Program-made: the position numbers and the translations under genes
From: JAASSS01 sp021767745
GTDB lineage: Bacteria > Pseudomonadota > Gammaproteobacteria > UBA5335
Direction of reading: 5' to 3'
DNA length: 64,000 nt
Assembly (NCBI GenBank): GCA_034189165.1
Contig: JAXHVN010000053.1
Span: forward strand, 1-64,000
Notes under the pieces: model-generated
Databases searched by the model: none
What the model was told of the DNA's origin: nothing
Seen by the model: only the letters and a program-made list of their open reading frames with translations
Shown: positions 45,113 through 54,144 of the stretch, one piece after another
Layout of the letters: each line of letters starts with the position of its first letter
How positions within the stretch are numbered: the first letter of the stretch is position 1

Positions 45113-46268
45113 CGTCGATACAGCAGCGGTGGATGGCCTGGTGCAGCAGCGCGACGGTCGGCGCCAGGGTGTCCAGTGGCAGATGTTCGTCCGGCTGGTG
45201 AGCCACGGCGATGTCGCCGGGCCCGAGCACGATGCTGTCCAGGCCCAGGGCATTGAAGAACGGGGCCTCGGTGGCGAAGCTCACCGCCTCGGCCGGTGCG
45301 CCGGTGAGCGCCTCGGTCACCTGGACGATGCGGCTGCCGGCGGCAGTGGCGGCCGGCGGCACGGGCGGCGTGAGGGGGGTCAGCTCGAAGCGCAGCCCGC
45401 TGCCCTCGAGCGCCGTGGCGATCTCCTGCTGCAGGCGCTCGCGCAGGGTGTCCGGTGCCATGCCCGGCAGTGGGCGCAGGTCGAAGTGCAGCTCGCACTG
45501 CGCGCAGATGCGGTTGGGGTTGTCGCCGCCGCGGATGTGGCCGAGGTTCAGCGTCGGCCCCGGCACGGCGAAGGCGGTGTCGCGATGCGTGGCCTGCCAC
45601 TGTGCCCGCAGCGCCAGCAGGGCGGCGATCACGCGGTGCATGCCCTCCATGGCGTTGCTGCCGAGCGCCGGGTTGGAGGAGTGACCGCTGCGACCGAAGA
45701 TGCGCAGCCGCTCCATGAGAATGCCCTTGTGCATGCGCACCGGCCGCAGCCCGGTGGGCTCACCGATGATGGCGTAGCGTCCGAGCGGGGCGCTCGCCGC
45801 CGCGAGGGCGCGGGCGCCGGCCATCGAGGTCTCCTCGTCCGCCGTGGCCACCAGTACCAGCGGCCGCCGCAGCTGATCTGCCCGGAACGAGGCTGCCGCC
45901 GTGGCGGCCAGTGCCAGGAAGGATTTCATGTCGGCGCTGCCGAGACCGAAGATCCGCTCGTCCTCGACGACGCCGGCGAAGGGGTCGAACCGCCAGCCCT
46001 GGCTGTCGTAGGGCACCGTATCGGCATGCCCGGCCAGCACCAGGCCGCCCTCGCCGCGGCCGAGCACGGCGATCAGGTTGGCCTTGGCGGGATCCTCGGG
46101 CAGCGGCTCCAGGCGGACGGCGAAGCCCAGCGGCTCGAGCCAGTTGGCGAGCAACTCGAGCACGGGCCGGTTGCTGGTGTCGAGCTCGGGCTGCGTGCTG
46201 CTGACCGAGGGGGTGGCGATCAGGCGGCGGATCATGTCCACCGGCGGCGGCAGCGGGGCGTTCATCAT
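45102..46268 (-). CDS. argE: Acetylornithine deacetylase
   Basis: ArgE removes the acetyl group from N-acetylornithine. The 388-residue M20-family metallohydrolase has metal-site motifs LVLAGHADTVPYD, GLGSADMKSFLA, TADEETSMAGA, IIGEPTGLRPV and a C-terminal AHQPDEHLPLD. Two ATGs lie in tandem (46268 and 46265). TTTAAA ends 5 bases before the first, so a very short or leaderless mRNA is possible. It forms a unit with argA and is divergent from mltF. Confidence 0.93.
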   Translation of the reverse strand: MMNAPLPPPVDMIRRLIATPSVSSTQPELDTSNRPVLELLANWLEPLGFAVRLEPLPEDPAKANLIAVLGRGEGGLVLAGHADTVPYDSQGWRFDPFAGVVEDERIFGLGSADMKSFLALAATAAASFRADQLRRPLVLVATADEETSMAGARALAAASAPLGRYAIIGEPTGLRPVRMHKGILMERLRIFGRSGHSSNPALGSNAMEGMHRVIAALLALRAQWQATHRDTAFAVPGPTLNLGHIRGGDNPNRICAQCELHFDLRPLPGMAPDTLRERLQQEIATALEGSGLRFELTPLTPPVPPAATAAGSRIVQVTEALTGAPAEAVSFATEAPFFNALGLDSIVLGPGDIAVAHQPDEHLPLDTLAPTVALLHQAIHRCCIDDAD

Positions 46269-46386
46269 GGCAGTTTAAAGCGGTTGCCGCGGCCCCGACA
46301 GTCGCCTGGGGCTTGAGATGGGCCGTGGCCGCCACGAACATTACCGGTTGGACTGGATTCGCGCGCCGGGCGCGCTGGGAGGATGG

Positions 46387-47772
46387 GTGCGGTTGAGGCA
46401 ATGGCGCTGGCTGATGCTGTTGGGACTGGCGCTGGCGATGGGCGGCTGCCAAGAGCCGTCCACCAGCCGGCTCGAACAGATCCGCGAGCGCGGCGAGCTG
46501 ATCGTCCTTACCCGCAATGCGCCGACGACCTACTTCCAGACCCACGCCGGCGTGGCGGGGGTCGAGGCCGACATGGTGCAGGATTTCGCCACCCATCTGG
46601 GCGTGGTGCCGCGCTTCGAGCTGGTGGACGACTGGGAGGAGATGTTCGCCCGGCTCGAGGCCGGCGAGGCGGATCTGGCCGCCGCCGGCATCAGCCGCAG
46701 TCCCGGCAGGCTTGAGCGCTTCCGCTTCGGCCCTGGCTATCAGACCGTGCGCAGCCAGGTGGTCTGCCATCGGGATGCCGGAGCGCCGGCATCGCTGGCC
46801 GATCTGGAAGGCGTCGAGCTGGCGGTGGTGCGCGGCTCGGTCTATCAGGAGCGGCTGGATGCGCTGCAGACGAACATGGCCACGCTGGAATGGCGTGCGC
46901 CCGGGGGACGCAGCACCGAGGATCTGCTGATGGCGGTGTGGGAGGGCGAGATCGACTGTACCGTCGCCGATTCGAACGTGGCGCGCATCAACCGTCGCTA
47001 CTTCCCCGAGCTGGAGGTCGGCCTGACGCTGGGCGAGCCGGATGTGCTGGCCTGGGCCATGCCGGCGGAGGCGGAGTCGCTGCAGCGGGAGGTCGAACGC
47101 TGGTTCCGGCAGTTCGAGCACAGCGGCGCGCTGGATCAGCTGCTGGACCATTACTACGGCTATGTGCAGAAGTTCGACTACGTGGACCTGCGCGCCTATC
47201 GGGCGCGGGTAGAGGCGCGGCTGCCGCGCTATGTCAGGCATTTCAAGGCGGCAGGCGAACAGTTCGGGCTGCCCTGGACGCTGCTGGCGGCGATCGGCTA
47301 CCAGGAATCGCACTGGGATCCGCAGGCCGTCAGCCCCACCGGGGTGGCCGGCATCATGATGCTGACCAACAGCACCGCCCGCAGCGTCGGCGTGGCGAAC
47401 CGGCTCGACCCGCGCCAGAGCATCCATGGCGGTGCGGAATACCTGGCCTATCTGCGTGAGCGGCTGCCCGAGTCGGTGCCCGAGCCCGACCGCACCTGGA
47501 TCGCGCTGGCGGCCTACAACATCGGCCTCGGCCATGTGCTCGACGCGCGGCAGCTGGCGCGTGAGCAGGGGCTGGACCCGGATCGCTGGGCCAGCCTGCG
47601 CCAGACGCTGCCGCTACTCTCCAAGCGCCAGCACTACCGGAACGTGCGGCACGGCTACGCACGGGGGCGCGGGGCGGTGCGCTACGTCGCCCGGATTCGG
47701 AACTATCAGGAGATCCTGCGGGCGCGAGGGCTGATCGCCGCCCGGGCCGAGCCGCAGCCCGCGGCGGGCTGA
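46387..47772 (+). CDS. mltF: Membrane-bound lytic murein transglycosylase F
   Basis: MltF cleaves peptidoglycan glycan strands with formation of 1,6-anhydromuramic acid. GTG 46387, with GGGAGG four bases upstream, gives a proper lipoprotein signal ending LALAMGGC (Cys21) and 461 residues; an in-frame ATG 46318 would add an unlikely polar tail. A periplasmic solute-binding-like domain (residues 30-260) is followed by an SLT domain with catalytic Glu in AIGYQESHWDP and GIMMLTNSTARSVGV. The stop overlaps ampD by one base, linking murein release and recycling. Confidence 0.93.
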   Translation: MRLRQWRWLMLLGLALAMGGCQEPSTSRLEQIRERGELIVLTRNAPTTYFQTHAGVAGVEADMVQDFATHLGVVPRFELVDDWEEMFARLEAGEADLAAAGISRSPGRLERFRFGPGYQTVRSQVVCHRDAGAPASLADLEGVELAVVRGSVYQERLDALQTNMATLEWRAPGGRSTEDLLMAVWEGEIDCTVADSNVARINRRYFPELEVGLTLGEPDVLAWAMPAEAESLQREVERWFRQFEHSGALDQLLDHYYGYVQKFDYVDLRAYRARVEARLPRYVRHFKAAGEQFGLPWTLLAAIGYQESHWDPQAVSPTGVAGIMMLTNSTARSVGVANRLDPRQSIHGGAEYLAYLRERLPESVPEPDRTWIALAAYNIGLGHVLDARQLAREQGLDPDRWASLRQTLPLLSKRQHYRNVRHGYARGRGAVRYVARIRNYQEILRARGLIAARAEPQPAAG

Positions 47773-48344
47773 TGACGGGCTGGCTGCCGGGCGTGGTGCG
47801 CCGGCCCTCGCCACACTGCGACGCGCGCCCGGCCGGCAGCGCCATCGACCTGCTGGTCGTCCACGGCATCAGCCTGCCGCCGGCGCAGTTCGGCGGCGAC
47901 TGGATCGATGCGCTGTTCTGCGGTGAACTGCCGCAGCGGCTGGCGGCACTGACCGCCCAAGAGCGGGCGGCGGCGGGGTTCCTGGACTCGATCCGCATGC
48001 TCCGGGTCTCCGCCCATCTGCTGGTGCGGCGCGACGGGCAGGTCGTGCAGTACGTACCGCTGCAGGCGCGGGCTTGGCACGCCGGCGTTTCGTGCTGGGA
48101 GGGGCGCGAGCGCTGCAACGACTTCAGCATCGGCATCGAGCTGGAGGGTGCTGACGACATCCCCTACGAGGCGTGCCAGTACCACCGGCTGGGGGCGCTG
48201 TGCCGGCAGATCATGGCGCGGTACCCGGCGATTACGCCGGCGCGGATCGTCGGCCACAGCGATATCGCTCCCGGCCGCAAGACCGATCCCGGCACGGCCT
48301 TCGACTGGGCGAGCCTGCGCCGGCTGCTCGCGGGGCCGGCCTAG
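47772..48344 (+). CDS. ampD: 1,6-anhydro-N-acetylmuramyl-L-alanine amidase AmpD
   Basis: AmpD removes the peptide from anhydro-muropeptides in the cytoplasm, and its loss derepresses AmpC-type beta-lactamases in other bacteria. The 190-residue zinc amidase has ligands in VVHGISLPP and GHSDIAPGRKTDPG, plus CNDFSIGIELEG. It follows mltF with an ATGA overlap. Its TAG stop shares CTAG with the stop of the convergent fumarylacetoacetase-like gene. Confidence 0.96.
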   Translation: MTGWLPGVVRRPSPHCDARPAGSAIDLLVVHGISLPPAQFGGDWIDALFCGELPQRLAALTAQERAAAGFLDSIRMLRVSAHLLVRRDGQVVQYVPLQARAWHAGVSCWEGRERCNDFSIGIELEGADDIPYEACQYHRLGALCRQIMARYPAITPARIVGHSDIAPGRKTDPGTAFDWASLRRLLAGPA

Positions 48345-48967
48345 CGCAGGGTCCAGCGGTAGCGGCCGAGCGTCGGTGAGCTCGCGGCGAGCTCGCTGCC
48401 GGCGCCGACCGGGCCGACGCCGGCCGGCGTGCCGGTGTAGATCACATCGCCCGCCTGCAGCTGCCAGCAGCGGCTGAGCCAGCCGACCAGCGCCACCGGC
48501 GACCAGCGCATCTGGCGGGTATGCCCGCGCTGGCGGATCTCGCCATCCACGGCCAGCGTCATCTCCACCTCGTCCAGGATGGCCGCCGTCGCCGGCAGGA
48601 AGCGGCCCAGCAGCGCGCTGTCGTCGAAGGCCTTGGCACGCTCCCAGGGCAGGCCGGCCGCTTTCAGGGTCTGCTGCAGCTCGCGCAGCGTCAGATCGAC
48701 GCCGAGCGTGGCACCGCCGATGGCGGCCGCGGCAGCCGCCGCATCCAGCTCGCGCCCGCCGGTCTGCAGCAGCAGTACCAGCTCCAGCTCGTGATGCACG
48801 CTGCCAAGCCCGCGCGGCAGCCGCGCACTGCCGCCATCGGCGACGATCGCGCTCGTCGGCTTCATGAACACCACCGGCTCACTGGCCGGCCCCTGGCCCA
48901 GTTCGGCGGCATGCAGGTCGTAGTTGCGGCCGATGCAGAAGATGCGGGCCGGGCTCGGTAGTGACAT
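48341..48967 (-). CDS. Fumarylacetoacetate hydrolase family protein
   Basis: This single-domain FAH-fold protein has 208 residues, with IFCIGRNYDLHAAELG, VVFMKPTSAI, the metal ligands Glu-x-Glu in VHHELELVLLL, Asp in LGVDLTLRELQ, and YTGTPAGVGPV. Members act as acylpyruvate hydrolases, oxaloacetate decarboxylases or isomerases, and the substrate cannot be chosen from sequence. It is divergent from the PhoX-like gene across 54 bp. Confidence 0.9.
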   Translation of the reverse strand: MSLPSPARIFCIGRNYDLHAAELGQGPASEPVVFMKPTSAIVADGGSARLPRGLGSVHHELELVLLLQTGGRELDAAAAAAAIGGATLGVDLTLRELQQTLKAAGLPWERAKAFDDSALLGRFLPATAAILDEVEMTLAVDGEIRQRGHTRQMRWSPVALVGWLSRCWQLQAGDVIYTGTPAGVGPVGAGSELAASSPTLGRYRWTLR

Positions 48968-49021
48968 GGCAGCTTCACGACCTCGTTACATACTGGTGTT
49001 TTGGCACGGTGGAGAAACGCG

Positions 49022-50260
49022 ATGTCCGACGCAAGCGCCAAACGCACCGCCGGCGGGGCCGCCGACCACGCCCGCCGGCGTTTTCTCTGGCACGGCCTGC
49101 TGGGCGGCGGCATGCTGGCAGCCGGCTCGCTGGGTGGCTGGCACCGCCTCGCCCACGGTGCGCCTCTGGCGACCGCGCGGCCGGCCGGGCCCTACGGACC
49201 GCTGCAGGAGCCGGACGCGAACGGCATCCGCCTGCCCACCGGCTTCACCTCCCGGATCGTCGCGCGTGCCGGCGAGCGGCCGGTGCCCGGCCAGCGCTAC
49301 GACTGGCACGTCTTCCCCGACGGCGGGGCCACCTTCGGCCTCGAGGATGGGGGCTGGATCTATGTCTCCAACAGCGAGTTCCCCGGCGCCGGCGGCGTGG
49401 GCGCGTTGCGCTTCGCGGCGGACGGCACGATCGTCGACGGCTACCCGATCCTGCGCGGGACGACGCTGAACTGCGCCGGTGGGCCGACGCCCTGGGGCAC
49501 TTGGCTGTCCTGCGAGGAATGGGATCTCGGGCGGGTGTGGGAGTGTGACCCACAGGGCCGCGAACGGGCGCGGGTGCTGCCGGCGCTCGGCACGTTCAGC
49601 CACGAGGCGGTGGCGGTCGATCCGGATCGCGGCCAGCTCTACCTGACCGAGGACGTGGGCGATGGCCGCCTGTATCGCTTCACCCCCAGCGCCTACCCGT
49701 CGCTGGATGCAGGCGTGCTGGAAGTGGCCGTGGGACGCCGGCTGATCGGCAACTGGTGGCGGCTCACCTGGGCGCCGCTGAAGGAGCCGAACCCGCGGCT
49801 GGGCGGGCTGGGGCGGGAGGATCCGACCCGCTACCAGATTCCGCAGAGCATGCCCTTCGATGGCGGCGAGGGCATCTGGTATCGGGCGGGGAAGATCTAC
49901 TTCACCACCAAGGGCGACGATCGGGTGTGGGTCTACGATACCCGCCTGCAGCTGCTGCACATCCTCTACGATGGCCTGCGTCGCACGGACCCGGTGCTGA
50001 CCGGACCGGACAACCTCGTGGTCAATGAGCGCGCCGAGGTGTTCGTGGCCGAGGACGGTGGCGACATGCAGCTGGTGCTGATCACGCCGCGGGGTCAGGT
50101 GCAGCCGTTCTTGCAGGTCGTCGGGCAGGATGAGTCGGAGATCACCGGCCCGGCCTTCTCGCCGGACGGCACACGGTTGTACTTCAGTTCCCAGCGCGGG
50201 CCGGCGCCGCGCCTGCCGCTGGGTGTCACCTACGAGATCCAGGGGCCGTTCAACGGCTGA
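49022..50260 (+). CDS. PhoX-like (DUF839) exported protein with Tat signal
   Basis: The 412-residue protein has a Tat signal (RRRFLWHGLLGGGMLAAGS) and a beta-propeller-like body with YDWHVFPDGGATFG, NCAGGPTPWGTWLSCEE, HEAVAVDPDRGQLYLTED, GGEGIWY and FVAEDGGDMQL. This is the pattern of PhoX-related alkaline phosphatases that use Ca and Fe. Whether it is a phosphatase is uncertain, as many DUF839 proteins are uncharacterised. SD GGAG lies 8 bases before ATG 49022. It may be cotranscribed with the nuclease-family gene 47 bases downstream. Confidence 0.85.
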   Translation: MSDASAKRTAGGAADHARRRFLWHGLLGGGMLAAGSLGGWHRLAHGAPLATARPAGPYGPLQEPDANGIRLPTGFTSRIVARAGERPVPGQRYDWHVFPDGGATFGLEDGGWIYVSNSEFPGAGGVGALRFAADGTIVDGYPILRGTTLNCAGGPTPWGTWLSCEEWDLGRVWECDPQGRERARVLPALGTFSHEAVAVDPDRGQLYLTEDVGDGRLYRFTPSAYPSLDAGVLEVAVGRRLIGNWWRLTWAPLKEPNPRLGGLGREDPTRYQIPQSMPFDGGEGIWYRAGKIYFTTKGDDRVWVYDTRLQLLHILYDGLRRTDPVLTGPDNLVVNERAEVFVAEDGGDMQLVLITPRGQVQPFLQVVGQDESEITGPAFSPDGTRLYFSSQRGPAPRLPLGVTYEIQGPFNG

Positions 50261-50307
50261 GGCACGGATCAGGCGCGGCCAGGGAGCGGCCGCACAGGAG
50301 TCGGGGG

Positions 50308-51390
50308 ATGGCGCGAGCGCTGGGCGTGGGTTGGTGGAACCTGCAGAACTACTTCGATACCGACGACGATCCGATCGCCGACGATTTCGAATACACCCCG
50401 GCCCGTGGCTGGACACCCGCGCTGTTCGAGTTCAAGCGCCGCCAGCTCGCGGCCGTGCTGCGCGCCATGGACGCGCAGCGTCCGCTCGATCTGCTGGCCG
50501 TGTGCGAGGTGGAAAAGGATGAGCTGCTGGCCGACCTGCTCACGCATGCGGGGCTCGCGCGGCTCGAGGTGGTGCGTGACCCCGCTGGCACCAGCGACCT
50601 GCGCGGCATCGACGTGGCCCTGGCGATCGATCCGGCACGCCTGGCCGTGGAGCGGGTGCGCTCGCACGTGGTCAACCTGCGCTACGCCACGCGCGACATC
50701 CTGGAGGTATCCCTGCGCGAGCGCGCCACCGGCACGCCGCTGGTGGTGATCGCCAGCCACTGGCCCTCGCGTGGGCTCGGCCGCTATCGCAGCGAGCCGC
50801 TGCGCGCGGCGGTGGCCGAGCAGATCGCCTACCTGGTGCAGGATCACGTGAAGTTGCCGGCGCGGGAGTATCTGGCGGCCCGCGAGGCGGACGATCTGGC
50901 GCGGGTGCAGGCGCGCTGGGAAACCCCGGTGCTGATCCTGGGCGACTTCAACGACGAGCCGGCCGATCGCAGCGTCACCGAGCATCTGCGGGCCTCGCGT
51001 GAGCTCGACCGGGTGCGGGGCGAGACCAACGATATCGACGGCTTCCGCAGCGCCGCCCGCTATCGCGCGCAGGAGGTTTTCCTCTACCACCCGATGTGGC
51101 CGCATCTGGCACGCGAGGGCGTGGGCACCTACTACCTCGATGCGCTGCGCAGCGGCGAGAAGTTCGCCAATCGCTATCAGGTGCTGGATCAGCTGGTCGT
51201 CAGCCGCGGCCTGCTGGGGTCGCAGCCGCTGCAGCTGGCGGTGGACTCGGTGGAAATCTTCGCCGATCCGCTCGTCGCCACCCGCAGCGGCCGGCCGCGC
51301 CGCTTCCGCTTCGATCGCGACGGCGGGCGGGCCCCGAGCGGCGTCAGCGACCATCTGCCGGTGCTGGCCGCGATCGCGGTAACCGACTGA
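50308..51390 (+). CDS. Endonuclease/exonuclease/phosphatase-family protein
   Basis: The 360-residue EEP-fold protein has the N-terminal WWNLQNYFDT, Glu in LAVCEVEKDELL, IASHWPSR, GDFNDEP and the C-terminal SDHLPVLA, which give the Mg-dependent phosphoesterase active site. It lacks a signal peptide, so it is cytoplasmic. The substrate is unknown: DNA, RNA or phosphoesters. With the PhoX-like gene it makes a small phosphoester-related pair. Confidence 0.88.
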   Translation: MARALGVGWWNLQNYFDTDDDPIADDFEYTPARGWTPALFEFKRRQLAAVLRAMDAQRPLDLLAVCEVEKDELLADLLTHAGLARLEVVRDPAGTSDLRGIDVALAIDPARLAVERVRSHVVNLRYATRDILEVSLRERATGTPLVVIASHWPSRGLGRYRSEPLRAAVAEQIAYLVQDHVKLPAREYLAAREADDLARVQARWETPVLILGDFNDEPADRSVTEHLRASRELDRVRGETNDIDGFRSAARYRAQEVFLYHPMWPHLAREGVGTYYLDALRSGEKFANRYQVLDQLVVSRGLLGSQPLQLAVDSVEIFADPLVATRSGRPRRFRFDRDGGRAPSGVSDHLPVLAAIAVTD

Positions 51391-51400
51391 GGGGAGCCAG

Positions 51401-51424
51401 CGCGCGGGCCGGCCCGCCGCGGGC
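51401..51424. terminator. GC palindrome between convergent nuclease-family gene and moeB
   Basis: GCGGGCC-GGCCCGC (51404-51417) is a perfect 14-bp palindrome in the 36-bp spacer between two convergent stops, a likely bidirectional terminator without U-tract. Confidence 0.4.
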
Positions 51425-51426
51425 CT

Positions 51427-52200
51427 TCAGGGTGCGGTGGTTCCCGTCGTGCCGCCTGTGGTCCCGCCGCAGACCGGGCAGGCGGGATCACGCGGGAAGC
51501 GCAGCTCCCGCCATTGTGCCGCCAGGCCGTCGTAGAGCAGCAGCCGACCGGCGGCGGGCGTGCCCAGCCCGAGCAGCACCTTGACCGCCTCCATCGCCTG
51601 CAGCGCGCCGATGACGCCGACCACCGGCGGCAGCACGCCGTTCACCGCGCAGGTCTCGGCCTGGCTGTCTTCGTCGCGATACAGGCAGCGATAGCAAGGA
51701 CCGCCGAGGTCCGGCCGCAGCACCGTGAGCTGGCCCTCGAAGCGGATCGCCGCGCCGGAGACCAGCGGTCTGCCGGCCGCGACGCAGGCCGCATTGACGG
51801 CGAAGCGGGTGGCAAAGTTGTCGCAGCCATCCACCACCACGTCGGCCGCCTGCACGTAGCGCGGCAGGTTCGCCGCATCGGCCTGCACCGGTACGGTCAC
51901 GATGTCGATCTGCGGATTGATGGCGCCGAGCGTGCGCCGGGCGCTCTCGGCCTTGGGCCGGCCGGCATCGGCATCGCGGTGCAGCAGTTGCCGGTGCAGG
52001 TTGGAAATCTCGACCACGTCCGGATCGAGCACCGTCAGCCGGCCGATGCCGAGTCCGGCGAGATAGGCGCCGGCGGCCGAGCCCAGCCCGCCGGCGCCGA
52101 TCAGCAGGACGTGGCTCGTCAGCAGCCGCTCCTGACCGGCCGGGCCGATCTGCGCCAGCTTGAGCTGGCGGCTGTAGCGTTGCAGCTGCTCGCGCTTCAT
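51427..52200 (-). CDS. moeB: MoeB/ThiF-family adenylyltransferase
   Basis: The 257-residue E1-like enzyme has YSRQLKLAQIGPAGQERL, the nucleotide-binding VLLIGAGGLGSAAGAYLA, DPDVVEISNLHRQLLH, DGCDNFATRFAVN and two zinc CxxC pairs (CYRCLY, CPVCGG). MoeB adenylates MoaD for molybdopterin; ThiF does the same for ThiS. No other E1 enzyme is in the window, so it may serve both MoaD and the ThiS at 0.2 kb. The C-terminus is a short Gly/Thr-rich tail. It overlaps prmC (ATGA). Confidence 0.93.
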   Translation of the reverse strand: MKREQLQRYSRQLKLAQIGPAGQERLLTSHVLLIGAGGLGSAAGAYLAGLGIGRLTVLDPDVVEISNLHRQLLHRDADAGRPKAESARRTLGAINPQIDIVTVPVQADAANLPRYVQAADVVVDGCDNFATRFAVNAACVAAGRPLVSGAAIRFEGQLTVLRPDLGGPCYRCLYRDEDSQAETCAVNGVLPPVVGVIGALQAMEAVKVLLGLGTPAAGRLLLYDGLAAQWRELRFPRDPACPVCGGTTGGTTGTTAP

Positions 52201-53060
52201 GTCGTCGTTCCGGGTCGGCGGGCAGCGCTGACGCGGCCGCGATCGCCGAGATCCCGATGCAGGCTGATCTCGCACCAGCCGGCGTCCCGCAGCAATCGCG
52301 CCAGCGCCGCGCCCTGGGTATGGCCGTGCTCGAGCAGCAGCCAGCCGCCCGGGCGCAGGCAGCGTCCGGCCTGCTGCGCGATGGCGGCCAGATCGGCCAG
52401 TCCGCCGGCGCCGGCGACCAGCGCCGTGGCGGGCTCGTGCGTGAGCGCGGCCAGATGCGGGTCGTCGGCGGCGATGTAGGGCGGGTTGCTGACGATCAGA
52501 TCGAAGCCGTCGCTCGCCAGGCCGGCACACCAGCGGGTACGCAGCCAGGCGACGCGCCCGAGCTCCAGGGCGTCGGCGTTGTGCCGCGCCAGCGCCAGTG
52601 CGGCAGCGCTGAGGTCGGTGCCGAGGATCTGCCAGCCGGGACGCTCGCTCGCCAGCGCCAGCGCGATGGCGCCGCTGCCGGTGCCGAGATCGGCCACCCG
52701 GGCGCGGCCGTCCGGCAGCCGCACGAGCGCCTGCTCGATGAGCAGCTCGGTTTCCGGTCGCGGCACCAGCACAGCGGGCGTGACAGTGAGTGTCAGCGTC
52801 CAGAAGCCGATCCGGCCGAGCAGATAGGCGATTGGCTCGCCGGCCGCCCGCCGGGTGAGCAGCGCCCCGAACCGGGCGGCGAGGGCGGGCGCAAGAATGG
52901 CTTCCGGATGGGCGTAGAGCGCGCTGCGGGGGCGCTCCAGCACCGCTTCGAGCAGCAGCTCGGCGTCCAGTCGCGGCGAATCGCTGCAGGCTGCCAGGCG
53001 GGCGGTGGCGATGCGCAATGCCCCACCGACCGTGCCCGTGGCGGCCACCGGCACTGACAT
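52197..53060 (-). CDS. prmC: Peptide chain release factor N5-glutamine methyltransferase
   Basis: PrmC methylates the glutamine of the GGQ motif in release factors. The 287-residue SAM enzyme has LVPRPETELLIE, VADLGTGSGAIALALA and the NPPY motif (FDLIVSNPPYIA). It lies one base downstream of its substrate gene prfA. The order hemA-prfA-prmC-moeB is that of Pseudomonas. Confidence 0.96.
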   Translation of the reverse strand: MSVPVAATGTVGGALRIATARLAACSDSPRLDAELLLEAVLERPRSALYAHPEAILAPALAARFGALLTRRAAGEPIAYLLGRIGFWTLTLTVTPAVLVPRPETELLIEQALVRLPDGRARVADLGTGSGAIALALASERPGWQILGTDLSAAALALARHNADALELGRVAWLRTRWCAGLASDGFDLIVSNPPYIAADDPHLAALTHEPATALVAGAGGLADLAAIAQQAGRCLRPGGWLLLEHGHTQGAALARLLRDAGWCEISLHRDLGDRGRVSAARRPGTTT

Positions 53061-53061
53061 C

Positions 53062-54144
53062 TCAGCGGGCCAGGGCGGCCAGCTGCTCGGCCTGGTCCGC
53101 CTCGCGCAGGGCATCGAGCACCGGCTCGAGGTCGCCGGCCACGATCTCCTCCAGCTTGTAGAGCGTGAGGTTGATGCGATGGTCGGTGAGCCGGCCCTGC
53201 GGAAAGTTGTAGGTGCGGATGCGCTCGGAGCGATCGCCGCTGCCGACCAGCGCCCGGCGCAGCTGGCTTTCCTCGGCAGTCTGCTTCGCTTCCTGCTCGG
53301 CCTGCAGGCGTGCCTGCAGCAGCGCCATGGCCTTGGCCCGGTTCTTGTGCTGCGACCGTTCGTCCTGGCACTCCACGACGATGCCGGTCGGCAGATGGGT
53401 CAGGCGCACGGCCGAATCGGTCTTGTTGACGTGCTGGCCGCCGGCGCCGGAGGCGCGGTAGGTGTCCACACGCAGTTCTGCCGGATTGACATCGATTGCC
53501 GCCAGCGCCTCGGCCTCGGGCAGCACGGCCACGGTGCAGGCGGAGGTATGGATCCGGCCCTGGGATTCCGTCGCCGGCACCCGCTGCACGCGATGGGCAC
53601 CCGATTCGAACTTCAGCCGCGAGTACACCGCCTCGCCGCTGAGGCGGACGATCACTTCCTTGAAGCCGCCATGCTCCCCCTCGCTGGCGCTCAGCATCTC
53701 CGACTGCCAGCCGCGGGTCTCGGCGTAGCGCAGGTACATGCGCAGCAGGTCGCCGGCGAACAGGGCGGCCTCATCGCCGCCGGTGCCGGCGCGGATCTCC
53801 AGGTACACGCCGTTCTCGTCGCGCGGATCGACCGGCAGCAGCAGGGTCTGCAGGCGCTTCTCCAGCGCTGTGCGGGCCGCCTCGGCAGCCTGACGTTCGG
53901 CGAGCGCCAGCTCGCGCAGTTCGGGGTCGGCATCGCCGGCCATCGCGCCGGCCTCCTCGATGGTGCGTTCGGCGGTCTCGAATTCGCGGTAGGTGCCGGT
54001 CAGCTCCTCCAGGCGGCTGTATTCGCGCGAGAGCTGGCGGAATCGCTGCTGATCGGCCAGCACGTCGGGCTCGCCCAGCAGCACGCCGACCTCTTCGTGG
54101 CGTTCGAGCAGTTGATCCAGGCGTTGGCGCAGTATCGGGTTCAT
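53062..54144 (-). CDS. prfA: Peptide chain release factor 1
   Basis: RF1 ends translation at UAA and UAG. The 360-residue protein has RAGTGGDEAALFAGDLLRMY, the stop-codon recognition PAT motif in HRVQRVPATESQGRIHTS and GGQ in RASGAGGQHVNKTDSAVR. Its ATG overlaps the hemA stop (ATGA). Confidence 0.98.
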   Translation of the reverse strand: MNPILRQRLDQLLERHEEVGVLLGEPDVLADQQRFRQLSREYSRLEELTGTYREFETAERTIEEAGAMAGDADPELRELALAERQAAEAARTALEKRLQTLLLPVDPRDENGVYLEIRAGTGGDEAALFAGDLLRMYLRYAETRGWQSEMLSASEGEHGGFKEVIVRLSGEAVYSRLKFESGAHRVQRVPATESQGRIHTSACTVAVLPEAEALAAIDVNPAELRVDTYRASGAGGQHVNKTDSAVRLTHLPTGIVVECQDERSQHKNRAKAMALLQARLQAEQEAKQTAEESQLRRALVGSGDRSERIRTYNFPQGRLTDHRINLTLYKLEEIVAGDLEPVLDALREADQAEQLAALAR

